This document shows positions 34,711 through 60,106 of a DNA stretch of 64,000 bases, piece by piece. The stretch covers positions 9,664,501-9,728,500 of the forward strand of contig CAMQGK010000604.1 in the NCBI GenBank assembly GCA_947000775.1, in the 5' to 3' direction. The notes beneath the pieces were generated by a model, which ran no database searches, was not told the DNA's origin, and saw only the letters and a program-made list of their open reading frames with translations. Numbering within the stretch: position 1 is the stretch's first letter; each line of letters starts with the position of its first letter. This DNA is from Pterois miles (taxonomy: Eukaryota > Chordata > Actinopteri > Perciformes > Scorpaenidae). A program made the translations under genes and the position numbers.

Positions 34711-35411
34711 TTTTATTTGATTGGGACGATGTAATAACAATATAATACAATATAATATACAGCTTTCACTAGCTTAGCCTATCATAAACCACGACACACT
34801 ACAAATATGGAGATACATTTAAACACGTTTATTTCGACGTAACAAACAATAATAAAACAAAATAAGAACAACCATTGAAATAACAGTAAACAATACTTAA
34901 TAAACAAAATAAATATTACATGTCTGAAAATGAGTTGGGAGATTTTTGCGCTTAAAAGTAGGAAGACGTATAAACTTCTTTAACCAGTGGTTCACACAAA
35001 AACATGAAAATGGGCGATAAAACTCCAAAGTACGATCTAAGTAGGAGTTCGTGAATGCATCTTCGTTAAAAACTTCAACATCCGCGGTGTGACACTTTAT
35101 TTAAGAGACGTTTAAGTTAGCTCAATATTTCCGGATAGGATTTGAAAAGAGGGACAGAGCCAGTTGTTCCGGTGAACAATGTTTCACGGAAATATGTTGG
35201 ATTATATTTTTCGTAACTAGCTAACATTTACTTCGGTGACGCCTCCTCGTTGCCTCTGTGTTCGGTTCCAAAGTACAACTAACGTTAACGTCGGGTTAAC
35301 TAGATTATGTGACAGTTCACCGGGTCAGAGGGGATTTTACCGCACCGACTCTTGGTTGCGGTAACATCTACGATAGCTGCTGTGTAAAGTGTGTTTTCCA
35401 CAAGAAGCAAA

Positions 35412-48288
<12,877 letters not shown>

Positions 48289-48690
48289 AAGCGCTCAGCT
48301 TCTTTTCATCCTGCACAGTGTTCAGTGTTTGATTTCTACAGGTGCATGTATTTGAATCACTCCGTCAGAGTTCTTTACAAGTTCCAGTCTTTCCACTTCT
48401 TCATTATTCAGGTTCTGTTGGCTCTGTGGTGGAGATTCAGGACCGAACCATTAGATGGCAGCAAACCCTCCATTTTACCTGATGATGCTTTTATTTTACA
48501 TGGTTCATCATTCACATTAGTTACACTTTAAAAAACAGTTTGCTATTATTGAACTTTAAACCTCATCATCCTAGTGATTAAATATTAGGCCAATCAACAT
48601 CACTCCTGATTGAACATAGTTATATCAGGACAATTTTTGATGAGTTTTCTTTTGGAAAATCTTTCAGAAATGATTTTATTTTTGTATATT

Positions 48691-48696
48691 AATAAA
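48691..48696 (+). terminator. slc22a18 poly(A) signal candidate
   Basis: AATAAA 403 bp after the stop codon, in TATTAATAAATATATTGC. It gives a 3' UTR of roughly 0.42 kb. Confidence 0.55.
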
Positions 48697-49433
48697 TATA
48701 TTGCATTACAGCCTTCCATTTGCATTGCATAGTATGAATCCATGGCAGAAACACACGCTACATTTGTAATTTTATTAGTCTTACTGTATATATTAGTATA
48801 CAGTATTTAAATGTAAGGTATGTTTCAGTCCCTTCAGAACACTAATGGCTGTGTTGTCCTTCAAAAACACCTGCAACTTTATTCATCTACTGGAGTTTAG
48901 AAGATAATATCATGTTTTTTTTTTTTTATCTGCAACCAACAGTCATTTTTTAAAAATTATTTTGTTTATTATTATTTTTATATTTAAAAAAAGGAAGTGG
49001 CAAAAGTAATAATAACAAGAATGAAAATAAATAAATGTAAAATTATAAATAAATAATATAAGTCACATGTGTTGGAAGCAACATTTGCTGGTACAATAAG
49101 TGGGAAAGTGAGTCAACATATTACAAAATTGTCACTCATACAATTATTCACAGACCCACAACTAATTATAAGGGTACCATAATATAAACAGTAGATAGGA
49201 AGGCTCAGACTAAATGAGACGTATGGGGTAAAAATAAAAGAGTTAAGTGTATTCTCTTCAAATCATGAAACAGCACAAATAAATCATACACTCTCCCAGT
49301 CTGCACAGTGAACACAGTCAACAAGTCAGCTATTAGTCACTCTTCAATACGATGAAAACGTGATAAGCTTATGAAATACAACGCATTGTTAAAGGTTAAC
49401 CAGTGGTTCCCAACCCTTTTTGGCTTGTGACCA

Positions 49434-49895
49434 CAGACTGTATATAAAGATGGACAACATCTCCACTTCCTCCCACTGAATAGAGGTGAAGCCAAAATAT
49501 CCCAGATACGGGAGCGTCCATCTTGAGATTTTGATGTCATTTGGAACCAGAGTCTGTGCAGTAGCGATCGGGTGGTGGAACCGCGGTATCAATATCACCC
49601 ACCCGAACCAATCGTGAGAGACACAGCTGCCAATCATCAGTCTCACCCCCTTTTTATAGCATCAAATAACAGTAAAACCAAACTTACCAGGAAAATGAAC
49701 ACTTGAAAATACATCAGCATGACAAGAACTACCTTAAATAACAGAAACCATCTTTGGGAAATACTTATTTGATGTGTAATTTGACTTTTTAGTTTGGTCC
49801 ATGCCCCATTTGCTAACATTTTTACACTGCAGCCAGCCACCAGGGGGCGATCCAGATTTGACTTCACTTTTGGTCCATCTTTATATAGAGTCTAT
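49434..49895. mobile_element. MITE with TIRs and an 11 bp direct repeat
   Basis: Left end AGACTGTATATAAAGATGGA, right end TCCATCTTTATATAGAGTCT. The same 11 bp GCTTGTGACCA flanks it (49423-49433 and 49896-49906). The host reads AGTGGTTCCCAACCCTTTTT... TTTACAAAAAAAGC, itself a common fish repeat, which the MITE interrupts. No transposase inside. Confidence 0.75.
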
Positions 49896-50818
49896 GCTTG
49901 TGACCATTTACAAAAAAAGCGGTGAGTCCCTCATCCCATTTCAGAGGTCTCTGAGTTGTTGTGCAGTCACACCAAAGAGAGATGTCCAAACTTCTCACAT
50001 AGTTTCATTTAAAGGTGCTAAATTCAAAATTCATAGCAGGTCGCCTCCACACAGCTCTCAACATGGTGAGCTGGAGGTTAGTAGTTAATGGTACTATTAG
50101 CATGAAAAGTGAAAACAATGGCAGCAATGCTACTCCCTCCACTAGCAGTAAAATGCTCCTTGAGCACTGATGTATAATAATCTAATAATATAATCTATAA
50201 TAATCATCAGTTACTTTTACTTAAATACAGGACTTTTACTTGTGATGGAGTATATTGATATTGTTGTAATGATACTTTTACTTAAATAAATGACCTAACA
50301 CTAATATTTATGTCCGATATTGAATCACCAGTGCAGAAAAACAAATGAAGTAACTTACTGTGTTTTCTGTCATCTCAGTTGCTAAGCTACAGCATGTTGA
50401 AGTGATGTCACAAAAACTGCAGCAGGTGGTTTCATTGTTTCTACAAAATACTCTGTTTTTGAAATATTACATCCAGCAATCCGGGATAAATATGATCTTA
50501 TTTTAACAGTAGGGGGTCTGTGGTGTTATGTAGTTATTATGGACCAGACCACACCTTCGGCAGATGTCACTGGTGTCATTTATTTGCATGGTTGTTGGGC
50601 CAAATACAGTATCTGATGAAAGCAGCCACACAAACACAGTAGAGTGTGACATTCAAATTAAATCTCAAGAATGCCAACAAATGAAGGGCCCATGTTTGTT
50701 TATTTTCAGTCGTTTTCTGTGTTTTCTTCATGATCTTTAGGAGACATTTTGAAGCAAAACATTCGGCCATATCAGATATTTCTTTGAGTTTTTTTTCCAA
50801 AATAAAGGTATTGCAAAC

Positions 50819-51144
50819 CATCCATCCATCTTCAACCGCTTATCCCGTTAGGGGTCGCGGGGGGGCTGGAGCCGATCCCAGCTGGCATTGGTGAAGGCGG
50901 GATTCACCCTGGACAGGTCGCCAGTCCATCGCAGGGCACATAGAGACAGACAACCATTCACGCTCACATCCACACCTATGGGAAATTTGGAGTCATCAAT
51001 TAACTTAAATTGCATTTCTTTGGACTGTGGGAGGAAGCCGGAGAACCCGGAGAAAACCCACAAAGAAGAGCCCCAAGCTGAATTTGAACCTGTGACCCTC
51101 TTCCTGTGAGGCGACAACGCTAACCACTGGACCACCGTGCAGCC
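50819..51144 (-). repeat. V-SINE-like SINE, copy 5 (inverted)
   Basis: Reads on the minus strand from GGCTGCACGGTGGTCCAGTG to GATGGATGG. The B-box region is degraded (GGTTCAAATTC). Confidence 0.88.
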
Positions 51145-52559
51145 TCGTATCGCAAACCAAATTAAAATATTTATACTCTACTAAATATAACCATAAGGCT
51201 ACATTTACACCAGATCAGGCAATTACACCAGATGAGGCATTACTCTCTTGCCAACCCTCCTGGTTTTCTCCCAGGGTCACAATTTATCTGTTTTTCCATT
51301 GATTTTCACACCTACTTTTCTTTTTCACAACCTGTGTGACAGACGGTATAATCCCTATTGTTTCCAACCAAGCCAGCAGCTACAGCTGCACATGTTGTTT
51401 CCTGGTGGAAGAGGGCTGTTTGTGACACAACGCAGTTTGCGCTCCGCTCACCACACATCCCAGCATGCAGCAACACAAGCCATTGGAAATAATGTGTTTC
51501 AGAGCGCAGTGGTACCATTGTCACACTGTCTGAAACCGACTTCAGGGAGTGAGAGACAGAGAGAGATGGAGAGTATTGAGAAAAAGAAATCCTCAAGGCA
51601 GAGGAAAAAAAAAATATTAAAACTGATGAATATTAGTTTATGCAAGTTAAGTTAGCACCAAAGGGGCAAATAATTCAGTTTTCTTTCCTGAGAATTAAAA
51701 GTTAAATTAAAAGTAGATCTCTTTGACATGAAAATGCTGTTGCAGTGTAATGTCTCACCACAGTGAGAGGTCAGGTTACAATTCTCCAAAAGTTGATTTT
51801 GATTTTCTGCCGTAGCCCAAATGCATCAAAAATGATGGCAATGTTTGTTTTCACTGCACCGCCTGATCTGGTGTGAATACAGCCCAGTAATCAGTAGCCT
51901 TGGCTAAAACCTCAGTTGTCGTGAAGCAAGCAAACAGATTTCATGCTCTGGTTCATCTTAAAACAAGCTTTTAGCATTCATCTGAAGAATGAAAATCTTT
52001 TTGTGAAAAGTTGTGAAAATATTTTCTCTGTTTTCTTTCAAATGTTAATTTCATTTTAAAAATTCAAAGCAAACAAGTCTTAGCCGGCTGTTTAGGCAGA
52101 CTGCACCTTTAATGTGATCAGACATCTTCATCTGATCCTGATCCCTCACCTACACTCACTCATTTCTTCGAGTCTACGAGTCTGAGTTGTCAAATTTATT
52201 CGGCACAAACACAGATTCGATGTCGGTTCATCTCTGCTGACTTTTTACAGGACTCCCTAAAAACTCATTTCACCTAGGGGTGCTCTCTTGAGCTCGCAGT
52301 GGGTTGTCTCACCAGTTTTTGGACAAACAAGCAAAACCATGATCTAAAAAGTTATTTATTAACCAAATATTTGCCTTAAAATTAAAGACCTCATGCCAAA
52401 TTGTAACTTTAAACCAAAATGATTTTTAAAATTTTTTGTGATCATCAATTTACACTACACATTGCTGCTGGCACGGCCGACTTTTTACACCCAGCTTGTA
52501 AAAAAAAAAACCAATAAGCTACTTGCTCTTGAATCTTCTATCTGACTCACAGAGACTTA

Positions 52560-53620
52560 AAGGAGCCGTAGATGGATTTGAAGGGTGTCACTGTATCTGT
52601 GGACCCAGGGGGGCAGCCCTGACCACTGGAGGGGGTGCCTTGTTACACTTGGCCCTTTGAGTCAGGGGGAGCTGGGACAATGCTGCTGTTAACACTCCTG
52701 ACGGGGACCTTTGGGTTCTCTGAAAGTTTAATGTGACTCTGCGAGCGACCTGCGCTCACTGAGGTCAGAGATGAGCGCGCCTCGGCGTCATTCCAAGGTT
52801 GCCCCGTGTTGGTGCATTGGAAACTGAACGCCGGTGGGGGGGCCACCGGTCCTGGGCTTGTTTTGTCCCCTGTGGCATGGATAATGAGGCATCTGTCTCC
52901 ACCTGCCGCATGGAGAGATGAGGCTCACTGTCTCACTTAAAAAGAGCACAGGTTACCTATCTGATTTGTCCAAGGCAGGACAGGGACATGATCTGAAGCA
53001 CAAGAGCCTTCAGTCTAAATGTTTTATGCCGCAGCTTCCTTATTCTGTTTGTGCTGCACCACAGAAAGCTCCTCATCAGAGACACTTTGTCTTGTTCTGT
53101 GCATCTTGGAAATTAAGATCCAAATCAACCAAACATGAGTTACTGAAATGTAATAAATTCTCCCCAACAAAGTGGGATTCCTTGTTTTGATAGCATGGAC
53201 ATAAAGACAGATTACAGAATTGCATTCATTTGTCATAAATTTGTCACTGATTCTTGCTCAGAAATAATACGTGCATGTGACAGCAGCTCAACATGGCCAC
53301 CAACCCCCCTGTCATCCTCTCCGGCGGACCTTGTGGAGCTCGTGGAGTTGGCCACGGGAGCGAAAGGTGATCTTAGGAGGGTTTTGTCTTGGTGTAATCA
53401 GACAGCGACATCATCAATCATGAGAGGGTGAATTACAGCGGGTTACAATGGGAGATAAGATAATGAGTGGGGCCTCAGCGCCCTGGTGAGGGACAGCTCG
53501 AGTTCCCGTCCTGATTACACGGCAGCGGCCTGACTGGCTGCAAACCTCTCTGAGGACGATGCTGGCTGCACAAATCCAAGATGGAGAGAAGCACTTTTTG
53601 TTCATCTGCATCATAGTGGT
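52560..53620. other. GC-richer unique island, candidate regulatory sequence
   Basis: This stretch differs from its AT-rich surroundings, shows no repeat I recognise and no convincing ORF. A block at about 53390-53580 (GAGAGGGTGAATTACAGCGG, GGGAGATAAGATAATGAG, CAAACCTCTCTGAGGACG) has the look of a vertebrate conserved non-coding element. Conservation is inferred, not tested. Confidence 0.3.
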
Positions 53621-53659
53621 TGGTTAATGGTAGACACAGTTAACATAGTTGTTCATCAG

Positions 53660-54065
53660 TTGCTCGTGGCCTACCAGCTTACACTATGCGGAGGCTTGCA
53701 CAGTGCAAAGCTTCCAGTGTTTTGGCCATGTGTACCACAGGATTGAATTGTGGACTTGGACTGCTTCAGTTCATCATGCTTTCTTAGAAAAAAATCAGCT
53801 GGCTGTCTTTCAGCACTGTGTGTTTGGTTGAAAGATGTTGTGTGAGGTGCGATGGTTTTATACATTCATTGATTAAAACTTCACCACATACCACACACTG
53901 TGGCCCGGACTCTTCCTCCGTCCTGCTGCAACTGACACCAAATTTGAGGTAACTCAAGTCATACTTCCTTGATTTAGGCTGTTTGGGGTTAGCAGGTGTC
54001 ATGGAGACTTCACTGGCGCTGCTAAAGTAGCTGCTAACACTTGTGCTCGGTTCACTGTCTTCCAC
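53660..54065 (-). pseudogene. BED zinc-finger/hAT transposase relic (ZBED5/SCAND3-like)
   Basis: The minus frame from 54065 reads KSRKYDLSYLKFGVSCS... CVVCGEVLINECIKPSHLTQHLSTKH, a C2HC/BED-type finger followed by LKDSQLIFF. The next family block (RKHDELKQSKSTI) is in another frame at about 53780, and later sequence dissolves into stops. The dimerisation and catalytic parts are absent. Confidence 0.65.
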
Positions 54066-54481
54066 TTCAGTTTCTACAGGGATGCTTGAAATATTTTCCT
54101 CCTCATTTGCTTCTGTTCCTAATAGTTCCCATTTGGAGCCACGATTGCAGCGTTCTTCATCTCTTCATCTTTACTGAGCCACTTCTGCTACACTCTACCA
54201 GCCTATAATGTAGCCACAGCTACGTGACCGAGGCCATGGAAAGGAGGTAGGGTCACGACGGACATGAGACTGGACCACAGCGCCAGTTACAATGAGGATG
54301 TGTTATACAGTTACTGTTTATTTTTACTAACTGGAGCTGTGGTCAAGTTCCATGTCTGCTGTGACAGCCTCCTTCTATAGGCCTTGTACTTGGTGGGATT
54401 TTAGAATAAAAGTTTCTCAGAGATTCCTTATTGAATTTTTTTTCACCATGTACACCCTGAGGGAGCTCGTACCACAATTAT

Positions 54482-55140
54482 TCACAGATCTGTTCAAAAT
54501 GTAGCTTAAAGGGAGATCTGTCAATTTGACAGTGTCAAGTATTTGATGCTCTTATTAGCATGGGAGTGGGAAATATGCTGATTTGTGTAAATGTATGTAT
54601 ATATTCATTATTATAGTGGAGGGGGGCAAATATTATATTATATTATATTATATATAGAAACCCTCACAGGTACTGCATTTAGCATTACAAAATATGCTCA
54701 ACTCATAGCATGGTGAACTGCAGCCCAACAGCCAACAACAGCTGTCAGTTTGTCAGTGTGCTGACTTGACTATGACTTGCCCCAAACTGCATGTGATTAT
54801 CATAAAGTGGGCATGTCTGTAAAGGGGAGACTGATGGGTACCCAGAGAACCCATTTACATTCACATATCTTGAGGTCAGAGGTCAAGGGACCCCTTTGAA
54901 AATGGCCATAACCGTTTTCCGTCACCAAAATGTACCAAAACTTTGGGACATTATTTAGCCTCCTTTGTGACAAGCTATCATGACATGGTTGGTACCAATG
55001 GACTCTTTAGGTGTTCCAGTTTTAGATGATAAATTATTATCACTCTAGTTTTAAAACCGAGCCCACTACAACCTAAAAATCACAAGTTGTGTTAAAGAAA
55101 TTAATGGCATTAAAGTCAATTTGCGTTAACACATTATCAT
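54482..55140 (+). repeat. hAT-like MITE family, copy lacking left end
   Basis: Shares with the 61 kb element AAGGGAGATCTGTCAA, ATGCTCAACTCATAGCATG, AACTGCAGCCCAACAGCCAA, GTCAGAGGTCAAGGGACCCC and the end ATTTGCGTTAACACATTATC. Confidence 0.75.
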
Positions 55141-57460
55141 TGCTTCTGAGAACAGTAGGAGAGGTGGAAGGACCCATAATGTCTCATAATCCGCCCATCT
55201 CTAGCCTGCAGGTGAGGCTGCACATGTGGAGGAACCACAAGCTGCAATGAATCACCAGACATCTTAATACACAAGCTGCCCTTTCCTCCGTATCTGCTGC
55301 CATGAAGCATGTTCGGTCGTGTGTCAGCAGCTCTGAACCCCATGACACCCGTTCTAGTCCACACTCTCACTCCCTGACATGTGCCACCGCTCGCTAATCC
55401 TCCTCTGACGCTCCTCTCTGCAGCATCACACCCACAACACAACAATAAATGACCACTGCACTGACCTCAGAGGGCAATACTGCATCAGGCGGGGTCCTCT
55501 ATCTTCCCCCTGTGGAAAGCCATACTGGTTTTCTATACAGTTTGAGTTAATACACCGGAGCTGATTATCTTACAGCATACCAGGGAACATATAATGTATA
55601 TGCTGCTCCATCGAAATTAATTGTTTTCTTCTGGATTAAATCAGTTAGAGATTTGAATGTTTGAAGATAATATGGTTGAAAAGAGAGGATGTGGATATCA
55701 TTTTAATTATGGCTGAGCCGATTAGATAACAATATGATGCATTAGTTAAAGGCGGGAAAAAAGTGTGCCAGGCGAGGCATCTGTTTGAAATTAGCGGCTG
55801 TCAGCTCTGCATGTTATTTGCATGACTCATATGGAGCAGCATCTGTGTGACAAATCTGACCATTATTGGTCGTATTGGTCAGCTTAGGGGCTACCATGCA
55901 TGACGCAACCATGGTTTCATATGGGTCAGTCTGAGCTGGTCATACAATCAGTTACATGCACATTTAGGTAGGAGTTGGATTATCTGTCTGTGATCCTCAG
56001 CAAAACTTGACCTAATAATGGTAATTTGATTAAAATCTTAACCCAAGATGATAGTTTTCAGAATATAAAACTGCACAAAATAAAAAGACATTCATTAATA
56101 TCTCACAAAGCCAAATTAGGGTTAAGACATTCCTGAGGAAACTATATTGACTTTATACTTTTTACTGTTTTTTTACTGTTTTTTTTATAGAAATGAGGCA
56201 ACATCCTGAAGCAATATATTCCAAAATGTTCTTGAAACAGTGATCAGAAACCATGATAGCACAAACTACCAGTTGCGGAAGAAGTATTCAGATCTTTTAC
56301 TCTTTTAGTAAAAGTAGCAATACTACTGTGCAGAAATACTCTGTTACAAGTAAAAGTCCTGCTTTCAGAATTTTAAAAGTAAAAGTGCTGAAACATTGGC
56401 ATTATGGCTGTCATTGATTAAAATATTCACAATTTACCGCATAATTGTCCATTGGTCAAATATGCAGCTTTATGCAAATGTATGTACCGGTATATATTTA
56501 TTATTGGAAATAAATTAACTACACCAAACAATGACAGATATTGTCCAGAAAGGTTCTGCATTTAGCATAAAAATATGATCAAATCATAACATGACAACTG
56601 CAGCCCAACAGGCAACAACAGCTGTCAGTGTGTCAGAGTGTTGACTTGACTATGACTTGATCCAAACTGCATGTGATTATCATAAAGTGACCATGTCTGT
56701 AAAGGGGAGAGAACCCATTTACATTCACATATCTGGAGGTCAGAGGTCAAGGGACCCCTTTGAAAATGGACATGACAGTTTCTCACCAAACATTTGAGTA
56801 AGTTTGGAGCATTATTTATTCAAGCTGCTATTAGAACTGAGACTGCTGCAGCCTGAAAATCTCAGGTTGCATTGATGCATTAAAGAAATTTGTGGCATTA
56901 AAAACAAATTTGCATTGACGCGTTATTGTGTATAAATATTATTGGACTATAATTATCGATGCATTAATGTGTACATTATGATAATGTTGCAGCTGTTAAA
57001 GATGGACCAGATTTATTTTTTATATATTTTTTAGATATATTAATATCAATGACAATAACAATAATGAGCCAATGATAGGATGAGACATAATGTGCTCCTT
57101 CTGGTGTCTCAGAGTTTAATGTACCTCTGATATTTACTCAGGCCATTGATTTCCTCACCCTGATTACTATTTGGATGGCAGATGGTGGGTTGGTGGTAAT
57201 CCCAGCTGCCCATTGGCCTGACCCCTTGCACTCCACCCACCGCCTCCTAAACTAACACGCGAACAACCTCCCCCCCAAAATCTTAACGAACCCACTGAGC
57301 CGCGCGGCCAAAGAGCTGCTTTAAACTGGTGAGTAATGGCTGCGTCAGCAGTCAGTAGATGAGCCAGAGGGTGTGGGTGGGGGTTGGACGGGTGAAGGGA
57401 TGAGCGGGGTATTAGAGCCCCATTAAAGCTGGCTTCTATTGTTAATGAAAGAAAACATTG
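55140..57460. other. gene-free stretch with MITE copy and possible regulatory islands
   Basis: Contains the MITE at 56390-56945. Unique-looking GC-richer segments at about 55140-55450, 55750-55900 (with TTATTTGCATGACTCAT, an octamer plus AP-1-like overlap) and 57115-57445 are candidate conserved elements. No coding exon recognised. Confidence 0.35.
56390..56945 (+). repeat. hAT-like MITE family, degraded copy
   Basis: ATGGCTGTCATTGATTAAAA at the left, AACTGCAGCCCAACAGGCAA, GTCAGAGGTCAAGGGACCCC, and TTGCATTGACGCGTTATTGT at the right. The TIRs are eroded. Confidence 0.7.
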
Positions 57461-59760
57461 TTACTGTCCCAACTCACAAAGAAAAGCTTCCAGTTTATTC
57501 ATTTGTCTTTATCGTCATTAAATAAAAATACATAAACAAATAAAATTACAAAAAACAAATATCTATCGAAAGTAGAACTTCTATTCTGTTTTGCTATCCA
57601 CATGGAGGATTTTGAGTAAAATATGAACTTCAAACAAAAGTCATTTATGTTTGAGCCAAATTTTCCGGTAAAAATTAACAAAATTCAAAATAAAAACAAA
57701 ATGTCATTGTCACATTTTATACTTAAACATCAATTGATTGATCTTTAAGTATAAAATGTCACACATTGTGACACAACCAAATCCCATGTCAACAGAGCCT
57801 AAACTGAGGACCTAAGATTAGTTTATAGGTCAAAAAATTCTCCAAATCTTCAGTTTCCAATGAATAATTGCATTTTAATGTACATGTTGTAAAGTCCTCT
57901 GCCGACAGGATGTGACCTATACGATCACAGTGATGCTGTATAAACCAATTACTCCTGTCTCCATATAACAAACAACAAAAATCAATTGTTCAGGTTCCCA
58001 AATTTCCTACAGATATCCCTGATAGTCCATGACAGCATGAAACTGAAAAAGGAGAAAACATTTTAGGCTCATTTAAATCTTGTGAAAAGTTATCAAATGA
58101 CCATTTCTAAAGTGTGATGCTCCATCCAACTACAATGCATCCCTCCATCTGCTAAAACAAAGCAGTGACTCTGTTATAGCTTACAGAAATGTAACAATGG
58201 TCACTTCACTTACCTCATTTGCTGTAATCTTCTTGCTTCCTCTGCGTTTCCACCGGGGATCTAATCTAATCTAAAGTCATCTGAGCTAATCCACCGCAGC
58301 AGCAGCGGCGGCAGCGGTGGCAGCAGCAGTGGTTGAGGTACATCAGGCCTTTTACTGATAGCCATCTGCCAGACGTGTGTCTAATTAGTTTGTTTTACTC
58401 AACTAATGTAAAAAGAAATTAAGATAGGTGAGAGAAGAATGAGACAGCGACTGAAACTAAAGGTATTGCACTTCAAAGACAAATCACTTTTATCTGCTTC
58501 CTCCAAGTTTTGTAAAACCACAAAAATCATTTATTGAACCATCTTTAAGTTGGTAAAAAATCTGTAGTTACCTTTTTTGTTTTTACTGTACAAGCACTGA
58601 CAGTAGTTTAGCAAAAAATAAAAACAGATTTCTTTATATAATTAAATATCATCTATAAAATTTCTTTCATGAGAGATGAATTGGGCTAAATATGAAACAT
58701 TTTCCAAATTTCAATATTTTTGTAATGTGTTTCTGTAAAGGATTTAATAATACCTTACTAGCTGGTGCATTAATACCTGGTAAATAACAGAATACCTAAA
58801 ATTTTTAATCCTACTCTGTGACAACAGTTGACTTTCCCAAGGATTATTCAGATCTTCTTAAACTGGTTCACCGTTGAACTGAATGTCTGTGTTGTCATAA
58901 TCATAAATTGTGCCTATGATAAACCAACTGATAAACCGCTAAACCTCCATTAGTTGAAAATTTTACAAAATCATAACATAAACATTAATGTAAGGACAGA
59001 TTTACATAGAAAACTAAAATAATTATCTGTTATATCACACTTATGTAGAAGACAAATATCTTAAATTGTGCAGATGAAAACCAGTTTCTTCCTCTGACAT
59101 GTGAGCTGTGTGATTTGGGAAAGGTAGAAAGGGAGTCCCATTTTATTTTTTATTGTACATACCATGATGAATTACAAGGGTCAGTTTCAAATGAGGTGGC
59201 TCGACAAAACCTTGATATGGTGGTTTGTTTCGGTTGCGGTGGTGAGGGGAGGGAGTGCCACTGGCGACGATGTGTGGTGGGTGGCCGGTAGATGAAGGAG
59301 GGAAATAGGATGGGTTGTTGAGGAGAGTGATGGCCTTGGTGAAAAACTGTTGAGGTGTCTTGTGGTCCTGGTACTGATGGAGCCAAACCGGCGGCCGGAT
59401 GGGAGCCTACTGAAGAGGCGGTGAGTCGGGTGTGATGGTCAGCCAATATCCTATTGGCCACCGTGATGGAGAGCCATTACCTGCAAATGTCCAAGTGCTA
59501 CACCTCATGCACTATCATCACATTAGAAACAAAAGACCACAGATCAGAATCAACTGGAAAACCATTTCTTCATTTGGACGAACAGTCTCCGTGGTGAAAA
59601 ACCTGAACAAGTTGTTTTTATCAGATCAGAAAACGTTCCACATCACTCAGTTTCTGTCACCACTACCATGTAGGAAAACCGGAAATTATGTATGTATATG
59701 TTTTAGTTTACACAATGTTGAAAAATGTCCTGGATTTGATCACATTTAAACCTTACGCTC
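57460..59760. other. gene-free AT-rich stretch
   Basis: No repeat or exon recognised with confidence, apart from the 57.7 kb hairpin, a CAG/CGG-rich patch at 58290-58335 and a strong minus-strand splice-donor-like site at about 58212 (see findings). Confidence 0.4.
57712..57758. other. near-perfect hairpin
   Basis: CATTTTATACTTAAA pairs with TTTAAGTATAAAATG around CATCAATTGATTGATC, whose halves also pair in part. No transposon core is visible; it may be a palindromic MITE remnant. Confidence 0.6.
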
Positions 59761-59768
59761 TCCTCAAA

Positions 59769-60025
59769 TTTACTACCCTCTGGAACCCTCATGGTCAAAA
59801 ACGTACGCGTACAAAAAACAGCTGTAAAATCATCATACATCAGTATTTTTTTTTGCTTTTTTTTTTCAGAAAACACTTAACATCAGACTTGCTCAAAAGT
59901 ATCAAACATTCAATAAGTTTCAGGATTTTAACTCTTTAAATGCCAGTTTAAATATTTAAAATACTGATAATTTTTGGTAATGGTGGTAATTACCACCAAT
60001 GTCCCATTTCTCTACTATTTATTAT

Positions 60026-60106
<81 letters not shown>

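Larger units (their letters stand above)
33516..35411. promoter_or_regulatory. divergent promoter interval of hacd3 and slc22a18
   Basis: 1.9 kb separates the two start codons. The hacd3 side (33.52-33.70 kb) has CTTCCGGGAGG, an ETS-type motif, about 160 bp upstream of the ATG. The slc22a18 side (35.1-35.4 kb) has TTTCCGGATAGG, GTTCCGGTGAAC and GGTGACGCC, typical of TATA-less housekeeping promoters. The middle holds a MITE fragment, a (CA)n, a duplicated 24 bp unit and a GATA repeat, so two separate promoters are more likely than one shared core. Confidence 0.5.
48717..52500. other. gene-poor interval downstream of slc22a18
   Basis: No exon recognised. AT-rich sequence up to 49.4 kb, a MITE (49434-49895) nested in an older repeat, an inverted V-SINE copy (50819-51144), and otherwise unremarkable sequence. 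Confidence 0.5.

Noticed and set aside
55137..55445. 102-codon minus-strand open frame in a GC-richer block
   Set aside because: No recognisable domain or splice context; more likely non-coding unique sequence.
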